A stretch of 64,000 nt of DNA from Morococcus cerebrosus (lineage in GTDB: Bacteria; Pseudomonadota; Gammaproteobacteria; Burkholderiales; Neisseriaceae): NCBI RefSeq assembly GCF_022749515.1, contig NZ_CP094242.1, positions 2,510,277 to 2,574,276 on the forward strand. The letters run 5' to 3'. The notes beneath the pieces were generated by a model, which was not told where the DNA came from, made no database searches, and worked only from the letters and a program-made list of their open reading frames with translations. Shown piece after piece: positions 16,150 through 25,612 of this stretch. How positions within the stretch are numbered: position 1 is the stretch's first letter; each line of letters starts with the position of its first letter. The translations under genes were made by a program, and so were the position numbers.

Positions 16150-19100
16150 TTACAAATAATGTAACTCTTTTGCTTTGGCAATAATCTTGCCAGCGATAAC
16201 AGCCTCGACAGCAGGCAAGAAATGTGCACCGCCGTCATAAGACAGAGATAACGGCATAATCCCGTCTTTTTGAGCCTGTTTGTCAGCCTCATTTGGCGTG
16301 ATGCCAGTATCCGCCCAAATCTGCTCTGACAACATATACGACTCAATGTCATATACGTTTTCGCCGTACGTTGTGCGTATCCACTTGTTTAGCTCATCTT
16401 TAAGCTGGTGGCGGTAAGGATGTTCTTCTTTCGCCCATCCAGCCTTGTTATCAGCCCAAATAGGCAAGACAATATATCGAGGTGCATCTTTTGGCTGTAC
16501 AAGGGCGATACACTTTTGAATGTACCCTTTAACACGCTCTAACGCTGCCTGCCAATTGCCCCAGTTAGCACCGTTAACATCGTTTTTGCCAGTGGCAAGG
16601 ACGCAAATGCCATCGACGCCGCCACTATTTTTGAGACGTACAGGATATTTATCGCCTACAACGACACTATGGGACTGGTTGTCGCGCGGAAAGATTTTGA
16701 CATTTGCAGTTTGCCCTACGATAGAGGCTTCAATCCCATCACCTATCATGACAACAGTTGAATGCAAGCTGAATGGCGTCACATTTTCGCCGTAAACCAA
16801 TTCTCCCTCTACAAACACATTCTGGCCTTTTGCTGGAATGGTATCGACATTAAATTTAACATCAACAGGAGACCCGTCCATCGACATAAGCGCATAGGAT
16901 GCCAAGCTGCCGCCTTGGGCATTGTTGATAACTGGGATGTTATCGTCTTTTGCTACTTTTATTGCGTGGTCGCCAATGCGCGCATTTGTTGAGTCGCCAA
17001 AAAAGCTGATACTGCGTTTGAGGTTGGCAAACCGATTAGCGGCTGGCTGGCTTTGCGTAGCTCCATCGCTATTTGTTGCTGACGTAGCTGGAGCTGGTGT
17101 TGTCGGTTGTGCAGCACTTGCACCGCCTTGACTAGTCCCGCTACTTGCTGGCGGATTACCTTGTGAGCCACTGTCAGATTGCGGTGGAGTGGCAGGGCTT
17201 GGAGTAACAGGCGCATCGTTGCTGTATTTAGCTATCAATGCTGCTGCTTTATCAGCCGCCTTACTGATGTCCCCTTGAACAAACTCGATGCCTGCACCAA
17301 TCGTTACGCTACGTCCCGAGTTGCCCGCATGGTTAAGGCCAAATCTTACTTTATCAAATCGACGGTCCTCGCCTGATTTTATGGTGATAACGGCAACATG
17401 CCATTTATCGTATTCGTAGATTTTGCCGGCGGAAATTGGTTGTCCGTTAACGGTCGTACCGTCAACAGGTCGCAACTTAAATCCGCCATCTGCGTCCGTC
17501 ACCAGCAGACCTGAGTTGACGATATTGCGGCCATTAAGGACTACCGCCGCAAAAGACCCGCCGTTACTTGCAACTGATGAGACCTTAATCGGCACAATGA
17601 TTGCACTATCTGATGATCCATCAGACGCAATGCCATCACTCTCAATATAGCGTACGCCTTTATCAGTACCAGCCGCACTCGCAAACATGACTTTATGCCC
17701 ATCAACCTCTCCAAACGCGCCAACCCAGCCTTCAGGCTCGCCCGATTTGATGGAGTTGTTTAAGGTTTTCAGCTTCGCTGTGTCGTTGCTGCTGACAGCC
17801 TCCGTAGCCGTCGTTTCCACACCGTCGAATGTAAATTTGATGGACGTTTCGGGCTTGGCCGCAGGCTGGCTTTGCGCCTGATCGCTATTTGCCGGTGGGT
17901 TAGCTGGCGTTACAGGTGCCGGTGTTGTCGGTGCCGGAGCCACAGGCGTTGTCGGTTGTGCAGTAGCTGCACCGTCTTGTCCACTGCCGCTGTCAGCATT
18001 TTGAGGCGGTTGCGGTTGAGCCGGACTCGGTGTAGTTGTGGCTTTAAGTTTCATATTAGCCACCTCTTCTTGCAACGCGGCAAGTTGCATCTCAAGAGCC
18101 TTAAACTTGACAGCATTAAGGACATCTTGATGACCGGTAGGCAGGTATTTTGTATGTACACTGCCTTTTGCATTGTCGCCAGTCCAAATTTCAAGTTTAT
18201 CGGTTAATTGGTCAAAAACAAAATTACCCCAAACCTCGCAAGTTTCGAGCGCGCCACCGTAAAAACCTAAACTACCGATGCCGTCCCGATACTTGATAGA
18301 GTTGCTTACATACGGATCCCCAAACGGCTTTTTCGCCCTAGACACACTTGAGTACGGTGTCACATCCGCAAAGTTACACGCAAAAATTGACCCTCTTAAA
18401 TTACCAATCACAAATTGCCGAATAAAATTACCGTCCGGTGAGTTTTGCACGTAATTACCCGTAATATTGGACCCTAACATCGTCCCGTAATTACCCTCCG
18501 CACCGATTTGCATACCATATGTAAAAGTATTCACGTATGCCTCGGCAGTAGCTCCGCTGCCACCGCCACCCACCAGCGTAACGGTTGGCGGCTCGGTATA
18601 GCGGCTACCCATGCGCTCCACGATGATGTCGATGACCTTACCGTCCTTAATCTTGGCACGACCAGCCCCGTCAAAGGCCTCTGCACCACCGCCGGTAATC
18701 ACTACTTTGGGAGGAGACGTATAACCGCTACCGCCATTGGTCACCCTGATTTGCGAGATTTGGTGTAAGCCGTAAAAGATTCCAAAAGGCAAGGCGAAGG
18801 TAAACATGTTGTTTTTGACCACAAAGTGGTTATGGCCAAAATTACATAACATGCCGCGCGGGGCGTAGACAATGTTTCCTTCCCATACTTGGTGGCAGCG
18901 TAAGAACCATTTGCCCTCATCCTTACGGGTTTTAACGCCTTTCGCGCCGTTGACCGGGTGCAACCCAAACAACCCACTCACGATGACGTTTCCGCGCACC
19001 TCAATATTACAATCTTGATAATAAAAGCTGTTTGGGTCGGCTGTGTCCTTACTTGTATTCGGCTTGGTATGGTCAATTAATTGACCGGCAAAAATCTCTT

Positions 19101-20715
19101 CGATTACCGTACTGATGCCGTAATACATCGCGCGGCCGCTGTTGTTTACAATCTTAACGTTGTTGCCAACATGGATATCCATGACTTTGCGCATTCCTAA
19201 TCCGAAGACATTGTCGTGGATGTACAGATTGTCCATCGGCAGATATCGGGATGTACATTGCTGGTATCCCGGATCAAGAGACGTACCACCGCCGATTCCG
19301 CGTGTATGCTCAAGATGCGCGTCGGGATGGCCGACGACGGAGTCGGGCGCGTATATCCCGCACAACTCATAGCCTGATACCCTAATGGCCTCGACACCGC
19401 AGATATAGTTGTGTGTAAAATAACCGCCGGAGATTTTGGTATTGACGGCAACGATACCGTTTTCATACGCCTTGACCGAGTCTCGCGCACCGATGTCTTC
19501 GCCCTTCGGCGTACCATACAAACCACAGACTACCGCGCCGCCGTTAAAACCTCGGACGTCGAAATACTCAACGCGTGTATTTTTGGTACCGAAGATACGC
19601 CAGCCATACCCTCGGCTACCCGCTTGGCAGCCGCGCCAGTTGCCCCAACTGCGGGAGGTTGTCCCATCGGGCTGCGGGAATGCTGACTCACCGTTTTCGT
19701 CGAAATACCCGCCCGCGCTGAGATACCGTTCGCCCGACTCGGAGCGAATCAGGTCGAAAATTTTGTCCTTGTTGAAGCCTGGGAACTGGGTAATATGCTC
19801 AGTAATTAGGCTGTTGTTAAGAAAACAAGCATTATCGACTATCGGATAGGTCGTGCTATTAAGACCGCCCTCAAACGCACCCTTTTCGCCCAATCCGGTA
19901 CCAATGTGCGGACGCTCTTTCGTCCACCCATCAATGGGGCGGAACAGCATCTTATCTAAATCAGCCCCGCGAACGTAACCATATTTGAGATACGCCCGGG
20001 TACGGATGTTACCGCCGTGAATAATACGGTTACCCTCAGACCAGTCGCACAGGTGGAATACGTCCTGCCCCATCTCCTCGGCGATAAACCACGCCTTACT
20101 AAAGTCGATGGTATTAAACATAAATCGTCGAAGCGACAAACACGATTGACCACCATGCAGGGTCATTGTGATGGTATGAGGCTGACCATTAAGCTTAACG
20201 CCACGGCTGACCGTACGGTTGTCCGCTCCATAAAAATCCGGTGCATAGCCTTTGTTTTTGGTCGTCGGGAACACGCCCCCGCGCGAGCTTATGTATACGT
20301 TTGACGGCAGCTTATCCAAAAACGCCTGGATCAACTGCACAATTTTCAGGGCTTCTTCCGGCCGCTCATTGGTTTCATACCATCGCGTACGCACCTTGTT
20401 TTTTAAATCAGCGGGCAGCGCGTCCTCGATGTAGTACACGCCGTTTTCCAACGCAATACGCGTGTTTGCGTTGACTTGTTGCGTTTCAAACTCGCTTTGT
20501 TCTTGGTACAGGCGCGAGGCGGTTTCGTCGCTGCCCAAAGCCTGCGCGACATTAGCAGACAAAGTAGACGGCATGATGAGCGTAGCCAGTTTTTTGCCGT
20601 TAAACAGCAAATGACCCTCTTCGTTAACGGTAGGTCCGGTTTCGGCCAGTTTTTTGGCTTCATCTACTGTTCTTGTAATCTCAATAACAGCGAGATCAAG
20701 GTTTGATTTAGTCAT
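16150..20715 (-). CDS. Giant tailspike/receptor-binding protein with SGNH-hydrolase-like C-terminus
   Basis: This gives 1521 residues. The N-terminal ~150 residues are helical (virion attachment). Residues about 150-880 contain pectate-lyase-like beta-helix features (GGVFPTTKNKGYAPDFYGAD, many N/G-rich turns). Two GSGYTSPPKVVI/GSRYTEPPTVTL-type repeats lie near 660-730. Proline-rich linkers (PSPAQPQPPQ..., TTPAPATSA) separate a middle beta domain (about 985-1190) from a C-terminal domain with SFFGDSTN (GDS block), NNAQGGS, GKNDVNG (GxND block) and DGGAHF near the end, fitting an SGNH esterase, though the last block is DxxxH rather than DxxH. The likely job is binding and de-acetylating a host surface glycan. 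It overlaps the next upstream gene by 8 bases. Confidence 0.82.
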   Translation of the reverse strand: MTKSNLDLAVIEITRTVDEAKKLAETGPTVNEEGHLLFNGKKLATLIMPSTLSANVAQALGSDETASRLYQEQSEFETQQVNANTRIALENGVYYIEDALPADLKNKVRTRWYETNERPEEALKIVQLIQAFLDKLPSNVYISSRGGVFPTTKNKGYAPDFYGADNRTVSRGVKLNGQPHTITMTLHGGQSCLSLRRFMFNTIDFSKAWFIAEEMGQDVFHLCDWSEGNRIIHGGNIRTRAYLKYGYVRGADLDKMLFRPIDGWTKERPHIGTGLGEKGAFEGGLNSTTYPIVDNACFLNNSLITEHITQFPGFNKDKIFDLIRSESGERYLSAGGYFDENGESAFPQPDGTTSRSWGNWRGCQAGSRGYGWRIFGTKNTRVEYFDVRGFNGGAVVCGLYGTPKGEDIGARDSVKAYENGIVAVNTKISGGYFTHNYICGVEAIRVSGYELCGIYAPDSVVGHPDAHLEHTRGIGGGTSLDPGYQQCTSRYLPMDNLYIHDNVFGLGMRKVMDIHVGNNVKIVNNSGRAMYYGISTVIEEIFAGQLIDHTKPNTSKDTADPNSFYYQDCNIEVRGNVIVSGLFGLHPVNGAKGVKTRKDEGKWFLRCHQVWEGNIVYAPRGMLCNFGHNHFVVKNNMFTFALPFGIFYGLHQISQIRVTNGGSGYTSPPKVVITGGGAEAFDGAGRAKIKDGKVIDIIVERMGSRYTEPPTVTLVGGGGSGATAEAYVNTFTYGMQIGAEGNYGTMLGSNITGNYVQNSPDGNFIRQFVIGNLRGSIFACNFADVTPYSSVSRAKKPFGDPYVSNSIKYRDGIGSLGFYGGALETCEVWGNFVFDQLTDKLEIWTGDNAKGSVHTKYLPTGHQDVLNAVKFKALEMQLAALQEEVANMKLKATTTPSPAQPQPPQNADSGSGQDGAATAQPTTPVAPAPTTPAPVTPANPPANSDQAQSQPAAKPETSIKFTFDGVETTATEAVSSNDTAKLKTLNNSIKSGEPEGWVGAFGEVDGHKVMFASAAGTDKGVRYIESDGIASDGSSDSAIIVPIKVSSVASNGGSFAAVVLNGRNIVNSGLLVTDADGGFKLRPVDGTTVNGQPISAGKIYEYDKWHVAVITIKSGEDRRFDKVRFGLNHAGNSGRSVTIGAGIEFVQGDISKAADKAAALIAKYSNDAPVTPSPATPPQSDSGSQGNPPASSGTSQGGASAAQPTTPAPATSATNSDGATQSQPAANRFANLKRSISFFGDSTNARIGDHAIKVAKDDNIPVINNAQGGSLASYALMSMDGSPVDVKFNVDTIPAKGQNVFVEGELVYGENVTPFSLHSTVVMIGDGIEASIVGQTANVKIFPRDNQSHSVVVGDKYPVRLKNSGGVDGICVLATGKNDVNGANWGNWQAALERVKGYIQKCIALVQPKDAPRYIVLPIWADNKAGWAKEEHPYRHQLKDELNKWIRTTYGENVYDIESYMLSEQIWADTGITPNEADKQAQKDGIMPLSLSYDGGAHFLPAVEAVIAGKIIAKAKELHYL

Positions 20716-21124
20716 TCTTTTTTTTCCCTAAAATTTTATAAACTTCGGCCAAGGTCTCATCAGAAATATCTGCATTGGCCGCAGGTTTCGGCGCGGGCGA
20801 AACGGGCTGCTCCGGTTGCGGTTGCGGGCTGGGCTGCACCGGTGCGACATTTCCCGGCCCGATTAATTTGAGCTGGGCTACCGCTGCTGCTACCGCAGCG
20901 TTAACTTTATTATCCAAATCCGCAGCGACCGCCTCTTTGACGGCCTTTTTAAGCTCGCCCGGCTTGACTGCCAAAAGATCTAAAAATTGCTCATAAGTCG
21001 TATCAGGCTCTATCAAACCTCTTTCGATAGCCTCGGTGTACAGGCTTGTACGCCCGTCGAGGATGACCGGCATACTGTCAACGCTGCCGCCGTGGACGGT
21101 AATACCGCCTTTTATCTCTGCCAT
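20708..21124 (-). CDS. Hypothetical phage tail-fibre-region protein
   Basis: This gives 138 residues (MAEIKGGITVHGGSVDS). The middle is alpha-helical (LDLLAVKPGELKKAVKEAVA), followed by a proline-rich linker (PVQPSPQPQPEQPVSP) and a helical end. The linker composition matches that of the tailspike, which starts within its last bases, suggesting that the two act together at the tail tip. No family recognised. Confidence 0.7.
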   Translation of the reverse strand: MAEIKGGITVHGGSVDSMPVILDGRTSLYTEAIERGLIEPDTTYEQFLDLLAVKPGELKKAVKEAVAADLDNKVNAAVAAAVAQLKLIGPGNVAPVQPSPQPQPEQPVSPAPKPAANADISDETLAEVYKILGKKKND

Positions 21125-21126
21125 TA

Positions 21127-21447
21127 CTAAGCTCCCAACTCTGTTTCGAGCGTCAAATTACCCTCGTAAATCACAGCGGCGACGCCTTTGACGGTAACGC
21201 GCACGCTGTACCGCGCCCACCGCCATCGCCATCCGCGTGTCTGCTCTGCCGTCAAGAGCGTACCGATGCCGCCCGGCTTGACGGAGAGGGGCAAGGCAAA
21301 AGCCTCTGCGGCTGTCGGGGCAATGGTCAAAACTGCACTGTCCAGATGTTTAAGCGATGGATGCGGCTTTCCCTTGCCGTCAAGTACGGCAAAGGTCAGC
21401 GGTACGGTGGTACCTTGTTTGACGGCAAAATCAGCGCGGGCAGTCAT
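21127..21447 (-). CDS. Hypothetical phage protein, beta-rich
   Basis: This gives 106 residues with alternating beta character (TTVPLTFAVLDGKGKPH ... YSVRVTVKGVAAVIYEGNLTLE). The pattern resembles small baseplate/fibre adaptor domains of the BppU N-terminal type, but the match is weak. It overlaps its upstream neighbour by 4 bases (ATGA) and is part of the fibre-end operon. Confidence 0.65.
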   Translation of the reverse strand: MTARADFAVKQGTTVPLTFAVLDGKGKPHPSLKHLDSAVLTIAPTAAEAFALPLSVKPGGIGTLLTAEQTRGWRWRWARYSVRVTVKGVAAVIYEGNLTLETELGA

Positions 21448-21692
21448 TGCAGCTCATCCGGTAAGTGCGCCCGCTGCTTTTCTCTCAGGTAGGCCGCACG
21501 GCAATGGTCGTCCTGCCAAAAAAACAGTGCATTTATTGCGCGATACGCCATTCGGGCAACGCGGGTCGGCTGTGCCGCCAACACTGCACCTCGATAGACA
21601 CGGCTGCTGACGGTTTCATCCGGACTGCCTGCAATCATGGCGTTGACGAGCTGGTCGGCGGCGATGGCGATATTTTTAAAATATGCTTTCAT
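21444..21692 (-). CDS. Hypothetical phage protein
   Basis: This gives 82 residues, helical (MKAYFKNIAIAADQLVNAMIAGSPDETVSSRVYRG cut short here to its features: many Ala, an RVYRGA motif and a C-terminal HCRAAYLREKQRAHLP). No signal or membrane segment. It is tightly packed between tail genes on the minus strand, so it is probably expressed with them. No family recognised. Confidence 0.6.
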   Translation of the reverse strand: MKAYFKNIAIAADQLVNAMIAGSPDETVSSRVYRGAVLAAQPTRVARMAYRAINALFFWQDDHCRAAYLREKQRAHLPDELQ

Positions 21693-21694
21693 GT

Positions 21695-22435
21695 TCAGAC
21701 GACCTTAAATCTAGGACTTACCGCACGGACCGCTTCGACGGTTTCAGCCATTTCGATCTGTTTTTCCATTGCCTGCCGTTGCCCTGCAACGGTTGCACAC
21801 AATGCCTCATATGCGAGGGTTTTGCGCAGGGCGGCAGCTTTGAGCTCGGCCGGGTCCATGCCGCGCGACGCGGCAATTTGGTCGAGTAGCGGCGTTTGGG
21901 CATTGTTATCCGCCTGCCATGCGTGAGCCTCAGCAGCTTGCAGCGGCCAAGTACCCACCTCAAAGGCGGGCAGCTTGTCCATACCTGACTTTTCGGCAAC
22001 GATGCCTTGAGCCGCTTTGGCGATGTCGTTAAGAGCCATCGTCTTGACAAGATTGAGATAGCGTTGCTCCGCCTCCGCTTTTTTGGCCGGGTTCGCAACC
22101 CATTTATCGCCATCCCAGTCGCAGTATGGCGACGGTGGCGGCAGCAGGGTTAGGGTGTCCGGCAGCGCGCCGACTTTGAGGACTACAATCTCCTCGCCGT
22201 CGTCTTTCTTGTACGCAACCTTGCCGCGGTGGTCTTCGACGAACTCCCACTTATTACCCGTCCAGCGGGCGACATTATTGGCAGGGATTTCGGGCGGGGT
22301 GGTATCGATGCAGCCGCCCGGGATGATATAGCTGCCGTCGCGGGCATAGATGTTGAGGTCGGCAGTGGCTTGGCCGACATATAAATTGTCGCCATCCAAT
22401 TGACACACAGATTTACTCCATTGGATATTACTCAT
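21695..22435 (-). CDS. Tail fibre assembly-type protein with DUF4376-like C-terminus
   Basis: This gives 246 residues. The N-terminal half resembles the short domains seen behind phage tail fibres (IYARDGSYIIPGGCIDTTPPE, SPYCDWDGDKWV). The C-terminal half (WPLQAAEAHAWQADNNAQTPLLDQIAASRG) matches the DUF4376 pattern common in tail fibre assembly or accessory proteins. It lies directly downstream of the collar fibre and is likely a chaperone or fibre partner. Confidence 0.75.
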   Translation of the reverse strand: MSNIQWSKSVCQLDGDNLYVGQATADLNIYARDGSYIIPGGCIDTTPPEIPANNVARWTGNKWEFVEDHRGKVAYKKDDGEEIVVLKVGALPDTLTLLPPPSPYCDWDGDKWVANPAKKAEAEQRYLNLVKTMALNDIAKAAQGIVAEKSGMDKLPAFEVGTWPLQAAEAHAWQADNNAQTPLLDQIAASRGMDPAELKAAALRKTLAYEALCATVAGQRQAMEKQIEMAETVEAVRAVSPRFKVV

Positions 22436-22446
22436 TTTTAGTTTCC

Positions 22447-23454
22447 TTAGATTTTGATAAGCGCAGATAAACTGATATTGCGTGGGCGGGTTTCCACCCC
22501 GCCATCCATAGCGGTAGTCACTCGGTCTCCGCCATCGTCAAATCTGCCGTCGCCATCATAGAGGGTTGCATTACGGTCTCCAGACGCCTCAATCCGCTCC
22601 CAGTCAACCGTATTGGCAATGTGCCCGCGGCGATAGACATGGCTGTGACTACGCAGTTGGTCTTCCTGCAAACTACCTAACGTGCGTCCTAAATCAACAC
22701 CCTTGCCGTCATCCCAGCCGCGAATAAATTCGGCGCGTAAATCGGGCAGGTTAAAAGTTGTTCGGCCATCGCCAGCACCGTAGCTCGTACCAATCGCAGC
22801 AAATAATTGAGCAAAATCAGTACGCGAGACTGCCGCTCCATTTGCCTTAAGCCACCCAAACGGCACGATGTTTGATGATGTGTACAAAATAAAACCTGTC
22901 GGCACACCAACGTTGAGAATATCTGAGTCAACTTTTGCAATTAGGCCGCGCTTATCCCAGCCAATAGCAATCTGATGCGCCGCTCCGCCCAGCCCGATTG
23001 CGCCGCCACGCTTGATTGAGTTGTCAAACGCCTTATTGAGCGCAAACGATGACGGTACAGTTGCTACCGTGTAGTCATCTTGGTTGTTGCTTACTTTACG
23101 GGTTGTAATGACGTCCGCACCGTCGTACTGGAGTGTGCCATCATTCTTGAGCTGTATGCCCTTGCCTGTCTTTTTATTGCGGATGTAACCGCCAGCGGCA
23201 TCAGCGCCGATGTGCAGATAATTATTCGCGTCAAACAATGCCTTGCTGTCGGATACGGTGATGCTTTTGTAAAAATTGGGGTCGTCCATGCGGGCTTTTA
23301 CCCTGCCCAGCTCGTCATAAAGCCAGCGTGTACGGTTTGCCAGCTCCCGTGTCGGGCGGTTGTCGATACCGTTAGGGCCGCCCTGCACAGGGTCGGAGGT
23401 CTCCCATTGGTAAATGCCCGCCTCCCAGCGGCTTATCTCGCTTAAATTTGCCAT
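22447..23454 (-). CDS. Tail fibre with tail-collar domain
   Basis: This gives 335 residues. The start (SEISRWEAGIYQWETSDPVQGG) is the usual N-terminus of Mu/P2-like fibres. The C-terminal part, SNIVPFGWLKANGAAVSRTDFAQLFAAIG and GDGRTTFNLPDLRAEFIRGWDDG, is the phage tail collar domain, followed by a short tip ending NISLSALIKI. It binds host receptors. A second receptor-binding protein (the SGNH tailspike) lies 1.7 kb downstream. Confidence 0.88.
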   Translation of the reverse strand: MANLSEISRWEAGIYQWETSDPVQGGPNGIDNRPTRELANRTRWLYDELGRVKARMDDPNFYKSITVSDSKALFDANNYLHIGADAAGGYIRNKKTGKGIQLKNDGTLQYDGADVITTRKVSNNQDDYTVATVPSSFALNKAFDNSIKRGGAIGLGGAAHQIAIGWDKRGLIAKVDSDILNVGVPTGFILYTSSNIVPFGWLKANGAAVSRTDFAQLFAAIGTSYGAGDGRTTFNLPDLRAEFIRGWDDGKGVDLGRTLGSLQEDQLRSHSHVYRRGHIANTVDWERIEASGDRNATLYDGDGRFDDGGDRVTTAMDGGVETRPRNISLSALIKI

Positions 23455-24033
23455 CTATGCTGTCCCTCGATTAAACGTGCCGTCCCTTAATGCTTGTCCG
23501 TTGTGCCTCAAGGAGACGTGTTGGTAATCCAATGCCGCCAAAACACATCGGGCAGGTGCAAACGCCCGCAATGTGCGCCTCAGCAAGGCTGCCTGATCGT
23601 TGGTAATGGTATTGGTCATAATGATGCGGTAATGCGCCCAACGGTCTGTATGACCGTGTGTATAACTACCGTCACGGTGGATTTCGCCGTTGTGCAGCTT
23701 ATTGCTTAAGCCCTCGACGATCTCAACCTCGCCGAACCCGAGACGGCGCACAATCTCGCGTATTGCCCAGGGTGTGCCTTTGTACCTGTGGAGCTGGTAG
23801 GCACCCTTGATGAGTTTGCGGCGGGTTTCATCGCTCTCGGCAAGCCAATAGCCGTCCTCGCCCAATATGCTTCGACTCTCCGCCAACAGTTCCAAATGTT
23901 CGGGCGCGACCAGCTCAGTCAAACGCGGCATCAGCTTGACCGCGTCAATGTCGCTCATCCTCAAGCCTAAATCGGCCAGCATCCGATAACGTTGATCGCG
24001 CTCGATAACGGAGGCATAACTCAGTGTTGCCAT
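23455..24033 (-). CDS. Baseplate protein, Mu gp48 family (YmfQ/DUF2313-like)
   Basis: This gives 192 residues from ATG 24033 (MATLSYASVIERDQRY); a longer frame reaches 24096 inside gp47 but has no RBS. RMLADLGLRMSDIDAVKLMPR and WAIREIVRRLGFGEVEIVEG are typical of the P2 gpI/Mu gp48 wedge proteins. Gene order gp45-46-47-48-fibre matches Mu exactly. Confidence 0.87.
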   Translation of the reverse strand: MATLSYASVIERDQRYRMLADLGLRMSDIDAVKLMPRLTELVAPEHLELLAESRSILGEDGYWLAESDETRRKLIKGAYQLHRYKGTPWAIREIVRRLGFGEVEIVEGLSNKLHNGEIHRDGSYTHGHTDRWAHYRIIMTNTITNDQAALLRRTLRAFAPARCVLAALDYQHVSLRHNGQALRDGTFNRGTA

Positions 24034-24038
24034 TGTTG

Positions 24039-25172
24039 CTACCCCTCTGCCGTTTCGGACGATGCCCGGATATTGACGGACGTACATCTTGCCCATTGGT
24101 CGGGCGTGACGACGGTTAGGGTCGGTTTTTTAAGGACTACGTTATAAACACCAGCGACTTTTAAAACTGTTTGGATGTCTAAAGGCACAATATCCATGCC
24201 CAATTTTTCGCTTCGCGTTACTTCATACTCCGCCCATGCTTGTTTTGCTGCCGCCAAAACCTCGGCAGTATTAACCCCGGTATACAAAACCAGCTCTGCG
24301 TCCAGCGTATAGTCGATTGCTGCCGGAGCAGTTACGGTTACCGTGTCGCAAAGCGGACGGACGCGTTCTCCGGACAAAAACCTTTGCACCGCGCTCACCA
24401 ACTCCGAAGACGGCAACCCGTTTTTGGTCAATAGCGTTACCCTTACTTGCCCCCCTATCGGCAGGCCGTCCGACCCCGTTAAATTGCCCACATGTACGTC
24501 GCAAATAGCAGGGCTGACACGGCGGGCAAAATACTCATAAGCCCCGACAGGGCCTGCAACGCTAAAGCTTTCGGGGGCAAGCAGGATGCGTTGGCGGTAT
24601 GCCTCATCAGATTCTTCCGCCGCACCGCCCGTCGGCACAGTAGTGTTGACGGCTGTAACGCCGTCAATCGGATTGATAAGCGTATTAACCTGCCCTGCGG
24701 TAAAACCATTACCGGACACGCCGGTTTGGAGGCAGACAGCCTCCAAATCCAAAGTACGGATTGACGGCGAGAGCGTGCCGGATGCAACCGTCCGAAACAC
24801 GGTCGCTCCGGCGGCCACTTGAGTGCCTTGTGCAATCAAAACAGGCTCCGCTTGGGCGGTAGCCAACGTAAAACGGATGGTGCATCGGGCGGCGGAGGCC
24901 TCAAGCCGCGGGGTGTTGACGTCATCGCCGCACAAATCCAGCATCAGCCCCGTTGCAAAACGCGGGTGCTGCTGGCGGTAGGCCTCATTGACTGCTTTGC
25001 GCACCAAGGTTTCACGATAGGCATAGGTATTGATGAGCAGCCGCTCGATATGGGCGGGTTGCAGGGTTTTACCGCTGCGGGACTCATAATCCGTAATGGT
25101 TTGCGCCAAGATTTCGGCCAGGTCATCCGGAACCGCCTTAACCTCGTCCCGATTGAGTTTGCTCAAATCCAT
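24039..25172 (-). CDS. Baseplate wedge protein, Mu gp47 / P2 gpJ family
   Basis: This gives 377 residues, close to Mu gp47. GGAAEESDEAYRQRILLAPESFSVAGPVGAYEYFA is the hallmark of the baseplate J-like family. It links the wedge to the tail fibre network. It overlaps gp46 by 10 bases. Confidence 0.93.
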   Translation of the reverse strand: MDLSKLNRDEVKAVPDDLAEILAQTITDYESRSGKTLQPAHIERLLINTYAYRETLVRKAVNEAYRQQHPRFATGLMLDLCGDDVNTPRLEASAARCTIRFTLATAQAEPVLIAQGTQVAAGATVFRTVASGTLSPSIRTLDLEAVCLQTGVSGNGFTAGQVNTLINPIDGVTAVNTTVPTGGAAEESDEAYRQRILLAPESFSVAGPVGAYEYFARRVSPAICDVHVGNLTGSDGLPIGGQVRVTLLTKNGLPSSELVSAVQRFLSGERVRPLCDTVTVTAPAAIDYTLDAELVLYTGVNTAEVLAAAKQAWAEYEVTRSEKLGMDIVPLDIQTVLKVAGVYNVVLKKPTLTVVTPDQWARCTSVNIRASSETAEG

Positions 25173-25540
25173 GCCGCCTGCTCCAATCTGATGTCTGTGC
25201 TATAAATCTCGCCCGCCACCTCATCCGCGACGCGCCAGTAAACCGTCATGGTCAGATGCGGTGCAGCACCGCCGAAAATAATGTCCTCAACCACCACCCG
25301 CTTCTCCCACGTCTGTATTGCCAACATGGTTGAGCGGACGACATTCGGGACAAACACGTCTTCGGGTGTGTCCAGCCATTTGTAATGGTCGGAGCCGAAA
25401 TCAGGACGGGTAACGTCCGCACCTTTGCGGGTGGACAGGATGTTGCGGATACATTGGTCGATGTCGTCCGCACCCTGAACCACGCCCGAGCCTTCGGGCG
25501 CGAGCTGCCAGTGTTTCGAGATAGGTGCGGCGTAGAACAT
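25163..25540 (-). CDS. Baseplate protein, Mu gp46 / P2 gpW (gp25-like) family
   Basis: This gives 125 residues from ATG 25540; SD AGGGA lies in the 3' arm of the hairpin at 25546-25576. DDIDQCIRNILSTRKGADVTRPDFGSDHYKWLD is the conserved lysozyme-like gp25 family core (GxRxxRPxFG-type motif). Wedge component. Confidence 0.9.
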   Translation of the reverse strand: MFYAAPISKHWQLAPEGSGVVQGADDIDQCIRNILSTRKGADVTRPDFGSDHYKWLDTPEDVFVPNVVRSTMLAIQTWEKRVVVEDIIFGGAAPHLTMTVYWRVADEVAGEIYSTDIRLEQAAWI

Positions 25541-25545
25541 CAAAA

Positions 25546-25576
25546 AATCCCTGTATCGCTTATAGATACAGGGATT
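25546..25576 (-). promoter_or_regulatory. Hairpin carrying the likely SD of gp46
   Basis: AATCCCTGTAT / ATACAGGGATT stem with about 10-base loop, followed on the minus strand by a T-run and ATG. The 3' arm holds AGGGA, the only SD for gp46. A DUS (GGCCGTCTGAA, 25585-25595) and CGCCTTTTAATGCGG lie just upstream. The stem is the same as at 50246-50285. Confidence 0.7.
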
Positions 25577-25612
25577 GTAGAGAAGGCCGTCTGAAACGCC
25601 TTTTAATGCGGT

